A DNA stretch of 31,227 nt from DASTPP01 sp035762175 (GCA_035762175.1 DASTPP010000248.1:1-31227), one strand, 5' to 3'; positions 14,568 through 22,176 are shown, numbered from the stretch's first letter. The notes: generated by a model from the letters alone, not told the origin. Numbers and translations: made by a program.

Positions 14568-16013
14568 TCAGTTGAGGCTCTGCGGCCGATACGCCCCGAG
14601 GCGCGCCGGGGCCGCACGAAGGCCGTCGCGCGTGGCGCCCTCGGCGCGGGCCGGGGCGGCGCCTTCGGCCTTGGGCAGCTCGAACCAGAACGTCGAGCCC
14701 TGGCCGACGACCGAGCGGACGCCGACCTTGCCGCCGTGCGCCTCGGCGAGCCGCTTCACCGTCGCGAGCCCGAGGCCCAACCCCGGCTGGCGGGCGGCGG
14801 GGGCGCGAACATAGGGCTCGAAGATGCGCCCCTCGAGGTCGGGCGCCAGGCCCGGGCCCGTGTCTTCGACCTCGACCCGGACGAAGCCGCCCCGCTCGCG
14901 CACGCGAATTTCGACGCGCCGCACGGGGCCGTCGCCGAGGTACTTGACGGCGTTGCGGGCGAGGTTCGCGACGAGGCTCGTCAAGACCCCCGGGTTGCAG
15001 GCGACGAAGCCCGCGACGTCCATCTTGACGCTGAGCACCGCGCCCGCTTCGGCCGCCGTGGGCCCGAGCTCCGAGACGAGGTCGGCGATCGTGCCCGCGA
15101 CGTCGGCGCGGGCGCCGGCGTCGGGCTGGCCGCCGGCGCGGGCGAAGTCGAGCAGGCCGGTGACGAGCCGCTTGACGCGCTCGAGGGCGGCCTGGCCCCG
15201 CTGCAGGGCGCGGCGCCGCGCCGCCTCGTCGCCCGGGTCGGCCGCGAGCTCGAGCGCGTAGCCCACGGTGCCGAGCGGGCTCAAGATGTCGTGCGCGACC
15301 CGGCCGGCGAAGAGCTCGAGCTCCGACGCCCGCTCTTCTTGGAGGCGGCGGCGTCGGTCGCCGGCCTCGGCGCGGGCGCGCGTCGAGCGGCCGAGCAAGA
15401 GCGCGCCCGAGAACGCGACCAGCGCGCAGGCGGCGTCCAGGCCGAACGCGACGCGCGTCGACTCCGCCCGCAGGCGCTTCATTCGCGCCGCGACGCCGGC
15501 CGCGTGGCCCGCGTTCGACTCGATGGCATCCGAGGCGGCGAGGGCGAGCTCGGCGGCCGCCCCGCGAACGTCGGCCCGGAGCGCCGAGGCCGCCGCGCCG
15601 AGCTCGCCGCGGCCAGACTCGCGACGGTAGCGCGCGACCGCGCCATCGAGCTCGCCCTTCGCCCGCAAGACCCGCCCGCGCGCCTCCGCCTCGCCCGGGG
15701 GCAAGGGGAGCGCGAGGTAGGCGCCGATCGACCGCTCGAGCGCCTGGCGCGAGCTCTCGAGGGCGCCCGCCTCGGGCGCGCCGCCGCCCTCCGCCCGGGC
15801 GAGGCCCTCGCCGAGCAGGGCCTCGAGGCGCTGCGCCTCGCCGCGCACGATCGCCAGGTGCCCCATGCCGGGCGCGACGCTCTCCGCGACGTCCAGCGTG
15901 GCGCGGTCGATCGCGCTCGTCTGCCAGTGTACGACCCCCGTCGCCGCGAAGAAGCTGAGCACGATCGCGGCGAAGATACCGTTGAACCACAGCGCCGACT
16001 TGAACCTCTCCAT
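14568..16013 (-). CDS. Membrane-bound sensor histidine kinase (orphan)
   Basis: The product has 481 aa. TM1 is at residues 10-28. A mostly helical, Ala/Glu/Arg-rich sensor region (about 32-185) of the four-helix-bundle type follows, then TM2 at about 188-207. A HisKA domain carries H241 in the H-box VAHDILSPLGTV. The HATPase_c domain has N354 (N-box LVANLARNAVKYL), the G1 box DTGPG (384-388), the F box IFEPYV and the G2 box GLGLGLATVKRLAEAHGG. All catalytic boxes are intact. GGAGG lies 8 nt before the ATG. No response regulator lies beside it, so the partner is elsewhere. It is divergent from the LysR-Rnk gene. The last ~30 residues are an Ala/Arg-rich tail without structure. The signal sensed is unknown. 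Confidence 0.93.
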   Translation of the reverse strand: MERFKSALWFNGIFAAIVLSFFAATGVVHWQTSAIDRATLDVAESVAPGMGHLAIVRGEAQRLEALLGEGLARAEGGGAPEAGALESSRQALERSIGAYLALPLPPGEAEARGRVLRAKGELDGAVARYRRESGRGELGAAASALRADVRGAAAELALAASDAIESNAGHAAGVAARMKRLRAESTRVAFGLDAACALVAFSGALLLGRSTRARAEAGDRRRRLQEERASELELFAGRVAHDILSPLGTVGYALELAADPGDEAARRRALQRGQAALERVKRLVTGLLDFARAGGQPDAGARADVAGTIADLVSELGPTAAEAGAVLSVKMDVAGFVACNPGVLTSLVANLARNAVKYLGDGPVRRVEIRVRERGGFVRVEVEDTGPGLAPDLEGRIFEPYVRAPAARQPGLGLGLATVKRLAEAHGGKVGVRSVVGQGSTFWFELPKAEGAAPARAEGATRDGLRAAPARLGAYRPQSLN

Positions 16014-16198
16014 GGGTCGTCCTCCGAGAAAGGTAGGGCCGCCGGTCGGCTCGGAGTAGCTTCATTCCGCGGTCAGACTGTCCTGAATTGTGAACGGTGC
16101 GGGGCGTCCCGGCCGAGACGGCAAGCGGGCCCCGGGCCGAGGCCGCGGCCGAGCTCGGGCACGCGCGCCGCCGCGCAGGGTGGCTCGGGCGCGGGGGG

Positions 16199-16214
16199 TG
16201 GCACGATTGCCGCA
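16199..16214 (+). promoter_or_regulatory. Weak sigma54-like -24/-12 element before the LysR-Rnk gene
   Basis: TGGCAC (16199-16204) matches the -24 consensus exactly. A GC dinucleotide lies at the required 10-nt spacing from its GG (16212-16213), but the usual TT before that GC is CC. It would place the transcription start about 19 nt before ATG 16244. Chance occurrence is quite possible in such GC-rich DNA. The rest of the divergent 230-bp region contains an AT-richer patch (16061-16095) where regulator binding is plausible. Confidence 0.22.
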
Positions 16215-16243
16215 GGTGGGGCGCTCTGCTAGCCGGGCCCGTC

Positions 16244-17587
16244 ATGCGCGCGAGCCCGGACGACATCGTCGGCATGGCGTTCTTCGCGCGCGTCGTCGAG
16301 GCGCGGTCGTTCAGCGACGCCGCGCGCTCGCTCGGCCTGTCGAAGTCGGCCGTGAGCGCGCGCGTCGCGCGGCTCGAAGAGCGCTTCGGCGTGCGCCTGC
16401 TGCACCGCACGACCCGGCGGCTGGCCCTCACCGCCGACGGCGTGCGCCTCTACGAGCGCTGCGCGCGCGTGGTCGCCGAGGCCGACGAGGCCGCCGAGAT
16501 GGCCGCCGGCGCGAGCGCCGCCCCCCGCGGCGTCCTGCGCGTGCACGCCCCCTCCGCCTTCGGGCAGGCGTACCTCGCCGGGCCGATCGGCGACTTCCTG
16601 CGCTCCTACCCCGACGTCCGCGTCGACCTGCGCCTCGGGGGGCGCGCGCCCGACGCCGCCTTCGACGGGCTCGACGTCGCCGTCGTGATCGCCCGGCGCC
16701 TCGCCGACTCGGGCCTGTCGGCCCGCAAGCTCGCCACGACGGGCCTGGTGGTCTGCGCGTCGCGCGAGTACCTGCGGCGCAAGGGCATCCCCTTCCGCCC
16801 GCAAGACCTCGTCCACCACGAGTGCCTCTCGCACGCCGTCCTGCAGGCCGACGACTGGCGCTTCGGCACCGACGAGGGGGTCATCTCCATCGCCGGCCGC
16901 GCCCGCCTCGTCGTCGACGACACGCACTTCCTGCGCGAGGCCGTGCGCGCCGGGCTCGGCATCGGAATGCTGCCCGAGCTCTTCGTGGCCGAAGATCTCG
17001 CCGCCGGCCGCCTCCAGCGGGTGCTCGACGGCGTTCTCGATCACGAGCTGGGCGTCTTCGCGCTCCACGGCCACCCCCGCCTCGCCCCCGCCAGCGTGCG
17101 GGCCTTCGTCGACCACCTCGCCGCGTGTTTCCGCCGCCCGCCCTGGGCCGAGGCCGCGCGCCCCCCCGCGCCCCCGCCGCCCCCGGCGAAGCGGCCGAGG
17201 CGCCCGGGCGCCGCCATCCCCATCGTCGAGCAAGATATTCGGCGCCTCGAGGCCGTCGCCTCGCTCTACGCCGACGTCGACCCGGCCGGCGCCGCGCGCC
17301 TGCGCGAAGCGCTCTCGCGCACGAAGCGCCTGCCGGCATCGAAGATCCCGCGCACGGCGGTGACGATGAACTCGCGGGTGAAGTGCCGCGACGCCGCCGG
17401 CGGCGAGCGCGAGCTCTCGCTCACCTACCCCTGGGACGCCCGCGACGACCGCGTGTCCGTGCTCAGCCCGCTCGGCCTCGCGCTGCTCGGCGCCAGCGTC
17501 GGGCAGCCGCTCGCGGGCGACGAGCGGGCCTTGACCGTCGCGTCGATACCTTACCAGCCCGAGGCCGCGGGCGATCACCACCTCTGA
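16244..17587 (+). CDS. LysR-family regulator fused to a complete Rnk (Gre-like) domain
   Basis: The product has 447 aa. Residues 8-68 form a LysR winged HTH (FARVVEARSFSDAARSLGLS, SAVSARVARLEERFGVRLLH). Residues 95-297 form a full CrgA-type effector-binding domain (GVLRVHAPSAFG, GLGIGMLPELFVAEDLAAG). A Pro-rich linker (about 300-323) leads to residues 325-447, a complete Rnk. The Rnk part has the N-terminal helical pair (DIRRLEAVASLYADVD, REALSRTKR) and the FKBP-like GreA/GreB C-terminal fold, with TAVTMNSRVKCRD, VSVLSPLGLALLGASVGQPL and a C-terminal YQPEAAGDHHL. E. coli Rnk has the same VTMNSRVK and ends YQPEAAGDYLL. Rnk binds RNA polymerase near its secondary channel. The fusion would tether that activity to LysR-bound promoters (inference). 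ATG 16244 fits the usual LysR N-terminus; no Shine-Dalgarno is visible. Confidence 0.93.
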   Translation: MRASPDDIVGMAFFARVVEARSFSDAARSLGLSKSAVSARVARLEERFGVRLLHRTTRRLALTADGVRLYERCARVVAEADEAAEMAAGASAAPRGVLRVHAPSAFGQAYLAGPIGDFLRSYPDVRVDLRLGGRAPDAAFDGLDVAVVIARRLADSGLSARKLATTGLVVCASREYLRRKGIPFRPQDLVHHECLSHAVLQADDWRFGTDEGVISIAGRARLVVDDTHFLREAVRAGLGIGMLPELFVAEDLAAGRLQRVLDGVLDHELGVFALHGHPRLAPASVRAFVDHLAACFRRPPWAEAARPPAPPPPPAKRPRRPGAAIPIVEQDIRRLEAVASLYADVDPAGAARLREALSRTKRLPASKIPRTAVTMNSRVKCRDAAGGERELSLTYPWDARDDRVSVLSPLGLALLGASVGQPLAGDERALTVASIPYQPEAAGDHHL

Positions 17588-17612
17588 GCCCCGCCGGCCC
17601 TCCGCCCCGGCC

Positions 17613-18275
17613 TCACATGCCCTGCGGCAGCCCCTTGGGGGTGGGGCACGAGTGCGTGCCGGTCTTCTCGTCGTATTGCTGGTGGTACTCTTCGGCCTTC
17701 CAGAAGGGGCCGGCGGGCGAGACGAGGGTGACGACCTTCTCGCCCAGTGCCTTCTCTTCGGCGGCGAGCGCGCTTCGGGCGGCCTCGGCCTGCCGGTCGG
17801 AGAACGTGAAGATGGCGCTACGATACTGGCTGCCGACGTCGGGGCCCTGGCGGTCGAGCGTGGTCGGGTCGTGGTTCTTGAAGAAGACGACCAAGAGCTG
17901 CTCGTAGCTGATCTTCGCCGGGTCGAACTCGACCAGAACGGTCTCGGCGTGGCCCGTCCGGTGCGAGCAGACCTCGCGGTAGGTCGGGTTCGCGGTGTGG
18001 CCGCCCGTGTACCCGACCGCCGTCGCGATCACGCCCGGCACCTGGCGGAAGGTGTCTTCGACCCCCCAAAAGCACCCGGCCGCGAAGGCCGCGAGCTCGT
18101 TGCCGGGCCGGGCTTCGAGGGGCGTGCCCGCGCCGACCTGGCCCGGGTCGGTGCCCACGTTGCGGCGGACCGCGGCCCCCTGACGGGCCGCGTCGCCCTC
18201 GCCGGGTTTGCCGCCGCCGGTCAGGCGGCAGGCGGCGAGCAAGAGCAGCAGGGGGGCGAGCCGGCGGGGGTTCAT
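17613..18275 (-). CDS. msrA: Peptide-methionine (S)-S-oxide reductase MsrA, lipoprotein form
   Basis: The product has 220 aa. A lipoprotein signal ends in LAAC (Cys16) and is followed by a ~45-residue flexible linker. The full MsrA domain carries the catalytic GCFWGVE (C68), GYTGGHTANPTYREVCSHRT, TGHAE, LLVVFFKNHDPT, GSQYRSAIF and the C-terminal CPTPKG with a candidate resolving Cys. It reduces methionine-S-sulfoxide in proteins. Membrane anchoring places this copy in the periplasm or outer membrane, where it would repair oxidised envelope proteins. A periplasmic electron donor would be required and is not seen nearby. It is convergent with the LysR-Rnk gene (25-bp gap) and divergent from the DUF1444-like gene. 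Confidence 0.95.
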   Translation of the reverse strand: MNPRRLAPLLLLLAACRLTGGGKPGEGDAARQGAAVRRNVGTDPGQVGAGTPLEARPGNELAAFAAGCFWGVEDTFRQVPGVIATAVGYTGGHTANPTYREVCSHRTGHAETVLVEFDPAKISYEQLLVVFFKNHDPTTLDRQGPDVGSQYRSAIFTFSDRQAEAARSALAAEEKALGEKVVTLVSPAGPFWKAEEYHQQYDEKTGTHSCPTPKGLPQGM

Positions 18276-18281
18276 GATCGA

Positions 18282-18287
18282 ACTGTA
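18282..18287 (-). promoter_or_regulatory. -10-like element close to the msrA start codon
   Basis: On the minus strand TACAGT ends 6 nt before the ATG (18275). No recognisable -35 lies at 16-18 bp. GGAG lies further upstream, beyond the -10-like hexamer. The placement suggests a leaderless or very short leader. Confidence 0.35.
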
Positions 18288-18339
18288 CTCCGGAACGGCC
18301 CGCCCGGTTTCGCCCCCGCGAGGCGGGCCGGCGGGGCGC

Positions 18340-18345
18340 TATACT
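18340..18345 (+). promoter_or_regulatory. -10 element placing transcription start at the GTG of the DUF1444-like gene
   Basis: TATACT (5 of 6 to consensus) ends 7 nt before GTG 18353. No -35 match is visible at 16-18 bp in the GC-rich sequence, so an activator or alternative sigma contact is possible. It supports the GTG rather than ATG 18371 as start. Confidence 0.5.
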
Positions 18346-18352
18346 GCGCGCC

Positions 18353-19312
18353 GTGAAGACCCGGCCGACCATGCTAAAATTCGCCCCGTACGACGCGGTG
18401 CCGTCGTGGGCGCGGTTCTTGACGCTCGACGAGTTTCGGGCCCTGCTCGAGGCGATCGAGGGCGAGCTCCGCGGGCGCCACCTGCCCTTCGAAGATCACG
18501 ACGGCGTGCTGCGGGTGGCCATGCCCGACGGGCAGATCGCCCAGTGCGGGCTCGCCAACCTCGCCGTCAAGTGCGGCTCCGTGGGGCGCGAGGCGTACGC
18601 CCGCGAGGTGGCGGCGCACTTCGAGCGGCTCTTCGGGCCCCCCGAAGCGCTGCCGCCCTTCCCCGAGGCGTTCGACGAGGTGCGCTCGGTCGTCAAGGTG
18701 CGCATCTACAACGACGAGTACCTGCGCGACAACGACGTGCCGGTCGTCTCGCGGCGCCTCGCCGAGGGGCTGCACGCGGTGGCGGTCTACGACCTGTCGA
18801 GCGTCGTCGCCACGGTGTCGCCGACGCACCTGCAAGGCTGGGGGGTCACGCCGGCCGAGGCGTTCCGGGTCGCGGTCGAGAATACGAGCAAGGCGCCGGT
18901 CGAGCGCGACACGTTCGAGCTCGGGGCGGCGTCGGTCTTTTGCCTCTCCGACGGCGAGGGCTTCGCCGCCTCGCAGGTGCTGCGCCTCGAGACCCTCCTG
19001 CCGCCGTCGAAGCTCGGCGCGATCGTGGCGGTGCCGAACCGGCACCTGCTGCTCTGTTATCCGATTCAGCGGCAGACCGTCACCGAGGCGCTCCGCGAGC
19101 TGGTGCCCTTCGTCGACGGCCTCTACCGCGAGCCGCCCGGCGGCGACGAGCGCCACCAGCTCTCGTCGGGCCTGTACTGGTGGCAAAAGGGGCGGCTCAC
19201 GTCGCTGGGCGCGGGGCTCGACCGCGGCGGCCTGCCGGGGGCGGTGATCGCGCCCCCGCAAGAGTTCATCGACACCGTGCTGGCCGCCGCCCTCCGGGGC
19301 CGAAGGCGCTGA
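18353..19312 (+). CDS. DUF1444 (YtpQ-like) family protein
   Basis: The product has 319 aa from GTG 18353 (313 aa from ATG 18371). Its pattern, with DVPVVSRRLAEGLHAVAVYD, then WGVTPAEAFRVAVENTSK and LLLCYPIQRQTV, resembles the DUF1444/UPF0354 proteins of Bacillus YtpQ type. Their function is unknown. There is no signal peptide or TM segment, so it is cytosolic. The N-terminal ~60 residues contain an additional small segment (GVLRVAMPDGQIAQCGLANL). The GTG is preferred because TATACT lies 7 nt before it and neither candidate has a Shine-Dalgarno. It converges on the SLATT-like gene with 43 bp between, which holds one copy of a 40-bp duplication. Family assignment is by recognition of sequence style and is moderately sure. 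Confidence 0.75.
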   Translation: MKTRPTMLKFAPYDAVPSWARFLTLDEFRALLEAIEGELRGRHLPFEDHDGVLRVAMPDGQIAQCGLANLAVKCGSVGREAYAREVAAHFERLFGPPEALPPFPEAFDEVRSVVKVRIYNDEYLRDNDVPVVSRRLAEGLHAVAVYDLSSVVATVSPTHLQGWGVTPAEAFRVAVENTSKAPVERDTFELGAASVFCLSDGEGFAASQVLRLETLLPPSKLGAIVAVPNRHLLLCYPIQRQTVTEALRELVPFVDGLYREPPGGDERHQLSSGLYWWQKGRLTSLGAGLDRGGLPGAVIAPPQEFIDTVLAAALRGRRR

Positions 19313-19319
19313 GCCTACC

Positions 19320-19398
19320 TCGAAGCGCAGCCCGACGGCGGCGACGCGCCCGGCCTCACTCGAAGCGCAGCTTGACGGCGGCGACGCGCCCCGCCTCG
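19320..19398. repeat. Tandem duplication, period 40 bp, at the 3' end of the SLATT-like gene
   Basis: Positions 19320-19358 and 19360-19398 are near-identical, differing at only a few bases. The second copy encodes the last residues of the minus-strand protein (GRVAAVKLRF); the first overlaps the stop codon and extends past it. Since 40 is not a multiple of three, the outer copy is out of frame and untranslated. Confidence 0.85.
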
Positions 19399-20261
19399 AC
19401 CGCGGCGGCCTTCTCGTCGGTCGCGCGGCGGCTCGTGCCGTCGGCGAGCACGAGCTTCGCCTCGCCCCGCACCTGGTAGACGCCCGCCGGCAGCGCGAGC
19501 GAGGTGCGCGAGCCCGCGACGTTCTGGGCGGCGGGGCCCTGGCCCGAGACGCTCAGCACCCAGCCCTCGGGCAGCTTCGCGCCCTCGGCCGCCTCGGCCT
19601 CGATCTCGAGCCCGCCGCGGTCCGACGACGGCTTCGCCTCGTAGCGCCGGTGAAGTTGCTCTTCGAGCTGCCGCAGGGCATCGCGAAACTCGGCGACCCA
19701 CGTCCGCGTCTCGTCGCGCACGACCGCGTGCAACTGCGCGTTCAACAGCAAAATCTTCGCGAACGCCTCGTTCACCTGCGCCTCGGACGGCTTGCCGCCC
19801 GGCCAGGCCGCCCGGGTCGTCGCCCACTCGATCAAGAAGCGATCGCGCAGCTCGAGCAGGCGCTGGGCGGCCTCCATGTACCGTAGCCAGCCCGAGGTGT
19901 ACCCGTAGAAGCGGTCGAGCCAGACGAAGCCCGCGGCGAGCAAGAGCGCGAGCGTCGCCACGCCCGGCCGGAACCACAGCTCGGGCCGGAACCTCGACCA
20001 CGCGGCCTCGCCGCCGACCGGCCGGAAGGTCTCGAACGCCACGGGGACCACCACCGCCACGCCCGCGAGCGCCCAGGTCGCGAGGCGGATGCGGCGGCCC
20101 CACCGCTTGTTCTCGGCCTTGGCCGCGAAGTACCAGTCGATCGCCCGCTTCAGGGGCTCGAAGACCAGCGCCATGGCGAAGGCGTCGAGCGACGTCGCCG
20201 GGTCCTCCGCGTTCCACTGGGGGGGCTCGCGCAGGCCCCGGCCGTCGAGATCGCTCGCCAT
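19356..20261 (-). CDS. SLATT/DUF4231-like two-TM protein with C-terminal beta-sandwich
   Basis: The product has 301 aa. An amphipathic helix (about 34-52, FEPLKRAIDWYFAAKAENKR) precedes TM1 (61-78), then TM2 (99-117) and a helical segment with GWLRYMEAAQRLLELRDRFL and conserved Trp/Tyr/Arg positions. This is the layout of SLATT/DUF4231 proteins. A coiled-coil stretch (about 185-208) leads to an all-beta C-terminal domain (about 215-301: GWVLSVSG, SLALPAGVYQVRGEAKLVL) resembling PEGA or carboxypeptidase-regulatory-like sandwiches. SLATT proteins are proposed pore-forming effectors in nucleotide-signalled immunity. No CD-NTase, SMODS or SLOG gene is adjacent, so a defence role is unproven. It lies 115 bp downstream of the desaturase on the same strand. 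Its stop lies in a 40-bp tandem repeat. Confidence 0.65.
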   Translation of the reverse strand: MASDLDGRGLREPPQWNAEDPATSLDAFAMALVFEPLKRAIDWYFAAKAENKRWGRRIRLATWALAGVAVVVPVAFETFRPVGGEAAWSRFRPELWFRPGVATLALLLAAGFVWLDRFYGYTSGWLRYMEAAQRLLELRDRFLIEWATTRAAWPGGKPSEAQVNEAFAKILLLNAQLHAVVRDETRTWVAEFRDALRQLEEQLHRRYEAKPSSDRGGLEIEAEAAEGAKLPEGWVLSVSGQGPAAQNVAGSRTSLALPAGVYQVRGEAKLVLADGTSRRATDEKAAAVEAGRVAAVKLRFE

Positions 20262-20376
20262 CGTCGTTTCAGGCCCGAGACGAGCTTTGCCGCGCGGCGC
20301 GCCCGGCGCAAGAAAAGTGCCCTCCGGGCGCCGCCAACGCCCGCGCTAGCTCGGCGGCCCGCGGCGCCGCCGGGCC

Positions 20377-21300
20377 TCACGCCCGCCGCGCGAGCAGGTC
20401 GGCGCCCGGGCGGGCCGCGCCGTGCGGGGGCGTGGACTCGCCGGGCGCGCGGGGCAGGCGCCCCTCGGCGAGCACGCGCTCGGGCGGCTCGCGCACGTCC
20501 CAGACGAGGCCGGCGCGCTCGAGGGCCTTGATGATGTAGTAGGTGACGTCGACCTCCCACCAGTAGAAGCCCTGCCGGCAGCTCGACTGGTAGTGGTGGT
20601 GGTTGTTGTGCCAGCCCTCGCCCAAGGTGATGAGCGCGAGCCAGAGGTTGTTGCGGCTCGTGTCGGAGGTGGCGTAGCGGCGCGAGCCGAAGACGTGGGC
20701 GAGCGAGTTGATGGTAAAGGTGCCGTGCAGCAGGGCGCAGGTGCTCACCACGTAGCCCCAGAGAAAGCCGTCGAAGCCGCCCGCGAGCGCGGTGAACGCC
20801 ATCACGAGCAGGACGCCGACGACGTGGTGGCGGTCGAGCCAGCGCAGCTCGGGGAAGCGGGCGAAGTCGCCGATCTGATCGAGGCGCACCTCTTCGTGCT
20901 CGCGGCCGAGCCACCAGCCCATGTGCGCGTGCCAGAAGCCGCGGCGGGCGGGGCTGTGCACGTCGCGCTCGGTGTCCGAGTGCTTGTGGTGCAGCCGGTG
21001 GGTCGCGGCCCACCAGAGCGGCCCCTTCTGCGTCGCGCTCGTGCCGAGCAGGGCGAGCAAGAACTGGAAGGCGCGCGAGGTCTTGTACGTGCGGTGGCTG
21101 AAGTAGCGGTGGTAAACGCCGGTGATGGCGAACATGCGCAGCGCGTACATCGCGGCGGCGAGCCCCACGAGCTTCCAGGTGGCGCCGCGGTAGAGCGCGA
21201 GCGCGGTGCCCGCGTGAATCAGCACGATGCCGACGAAGTTGAAGGCGCCGGAGGCCGAGAGGGTCGGGCGGGCCGGCTCGGGCACGGAAGACTGGGACAT
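20377..21300 (-). CDS. Acyl-CoA/acyl-lipid delta-9-type fatty acid desaturase
   Basis: The product (307 aa) is a membrane diiron desaturase with the three His boxes H64-RYFS-H69, H101-RL-HH105 and H231-NN-HHH236. It also has the NSLAHVFG His (H202) typical of stearoyl-CoA desaturase homologues. Four TM segments flank the boxes (about 21-58, 77-90, 158-175, 178-195). WWAATHRLHHKHSDTERDVH is the hallmark of the delta-9 group. It uses O2 and an external electron donor (ferredoxin or cytochrome b5-like) to place a double bond in a C16-C18 acyl chain, adjusting membrane fluidity. GGAGG lies a few nt before the ATG. The last ~35 residues are a Pro/Ala/Arg-rich tail. It may share a transcript with the SLATT-like gene. 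Confidence 0.94.
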   Translation of the reverse strand: MSQSSVPEPARPTLSASGAFNFVGIVLIHAGTALALYRGATWKLVGLAAAMYALRMFAITGVYHRYFSHRTYKTSRAFQFLLALLGTSATQKGPLWWAATHRLHHKHSDTERDVHSPARRGFWHAHMGWWLGREHEEVRLDQIGDFARFPELRWLDRHHVVGVLLVMAFTALAGGFDGFLWGYVVSTCALLHGTFTINSLAHVFGSRRYATSDTSRNNLWLALITLGEGWHNNHHHYQSSCRQGFYWWEVDVTYYIIKALERAGLVWDVREPPERVLAEGRLPRAPGESTPPHGAARPGADLLARRA

Positions 21301-21486
21301 TGCCCTCCGGGTGGTACACGACGCCTGTCAGCGGGCGCCCCGGGCCGCGTCAGGATCGTGTCACGGGTGGGCTCGGGGCTTCCCTCCGGGGGGCCCGGGG
21401 CGGGCCGTTCGCAGAGCCGCAGGCCGGGGCCCCCTACCCCGGCGCTTCGAAGCCTCGGCCCCGCCGCCCCCTGCCCCCGGGCCGCC

Positions 21487-22131
21487 TCAATCGGGGGCGC
21501 CCTGGCGCCACTCTTCGCGGCGGCGGTCTTGCACCTTCTTGCGCGCGAGGGCGTCGTCGATCTGGCCGGGCAGCTCGCCCAGGCGCTTGGTGTGCATCTT
21601 GATGCTGAGCTCGTAGAGGCCACGCTCTTGGTCGGGCAGGCGGTCGCCGTAGTCGTTGAGGGCGGTGGCGGCGAATTCGATATAGTCTTCGGAGATTTTT
21701 CGGCGCTCGGCGTAATACCCCCGAATCTCTTCTTCGGACGCGGTGTTCGAGAGCACCTTGCCGTAGAGCTCATTGCGGCGGCGCTCGTCGTCGACGCGGG
21801 CGCGCACGACGTCGGGGTCTTTGGTGGGCGCGCCCAGGCGCCAGTAGGCGTTGTCGGGCAGCTTGGCGCGCAGCTTGTCGAGATCGACCACGGCGGCGGC
21901 GCCCGGGGCGGGCGGGGGCGCGTCGTCGGCGGGGCCGCCCGGGGCGGGGGGCGCGGGCGTCTGGCCCGTGGGGGCCCTCGTCGGGGCGGGCGCGGGGGCG
22001 GAAGCCGCGCTGGCCGAGGCGGGGGCGCCGTCGCCGCGCGGGCGGAGGGCCACGAAGGTTAGGGCGCCGAGCAGGGCAGCGCCGAGCAGGGCGGGCCAGA
22101 CGAGGCGTTTCGACGGGGGGTCGGCGCGCAT
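21487..22131 (-). CDS. Membrane-anchored protein of unknown function with low-complexity linker
   Basis: The product has 214 aa. A short basic N-terminus (RADPPSKR) is followed by a single TM helix (residues 11-29, VWPALLGAALLGALTFVAL). A ~50-residue Ala/Pro/Gly linker leads to a charged, mostly helical C-terminal domain (about 80-210). That domain has WRLGAPTKDPDVVRARVDDE, SNTASEEEIRGYYAERRKIS and ELSIKMHTKRLGELPGQID. The N-in topology puts the domain in the periplasm. I recognise no family. The mixed composition and lower-GC codons in the domain show a real gene. ATG 22131 has no Shine-Dalgarno, but a promoter-like pair lies directly upstream. Continuing upstream in frame gives only Arg/Pro-rich sequence. 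Confidence 0.78.
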   Translation of the reverse strand: MRADPPSKRLVWPALLGAALLGALTFVALRPRGDGAPASASAASAPAPAPTRAPTGQTPAPPAPGGPADDAPPPAPGAAAVVDLDKLRAKLPDNAYWRLGAPTKDPDVVRARVDDERRRNELYGKVLSNTASEEEIRGYYAERRKISEDYIEFAATALNDYGDRLPDQERGLYELSIKMHTKRLGELPGQIDDALARKKVQDRRREEWRQGAPD

Positions 22132-22140
22132 CGGGGCATG

Positions 22141-22169
22141 CGAATAGTGGGGCGGGGTTCGAGGCGCAA
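22141..22169 (-). promoter_or_regulatory. Promoter candidate for the anchored hypothetical protein
   Basis: On the minus strand TTGCGC (22169-22164), 17 bp and TATTCG (22146-22141) lie directly before ATG 22131. The -35 is identical to that of the TetR promoter. The -10 is weak (first three bases match), and the leader would be only a few nucleotides. Confidence 0.4.
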
Positions 22170-22176
22170 CGAGCTG

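Noticed and set aside
19356..20261. CBASS-type immune operon around the SLATT-like gene
   Set aside because: No CD-NTase, SMODS, SLOG, Cap2/Cap3 or nuclease gene is adjacent; neighbours are a desaturase and a DUF1444-like gene.
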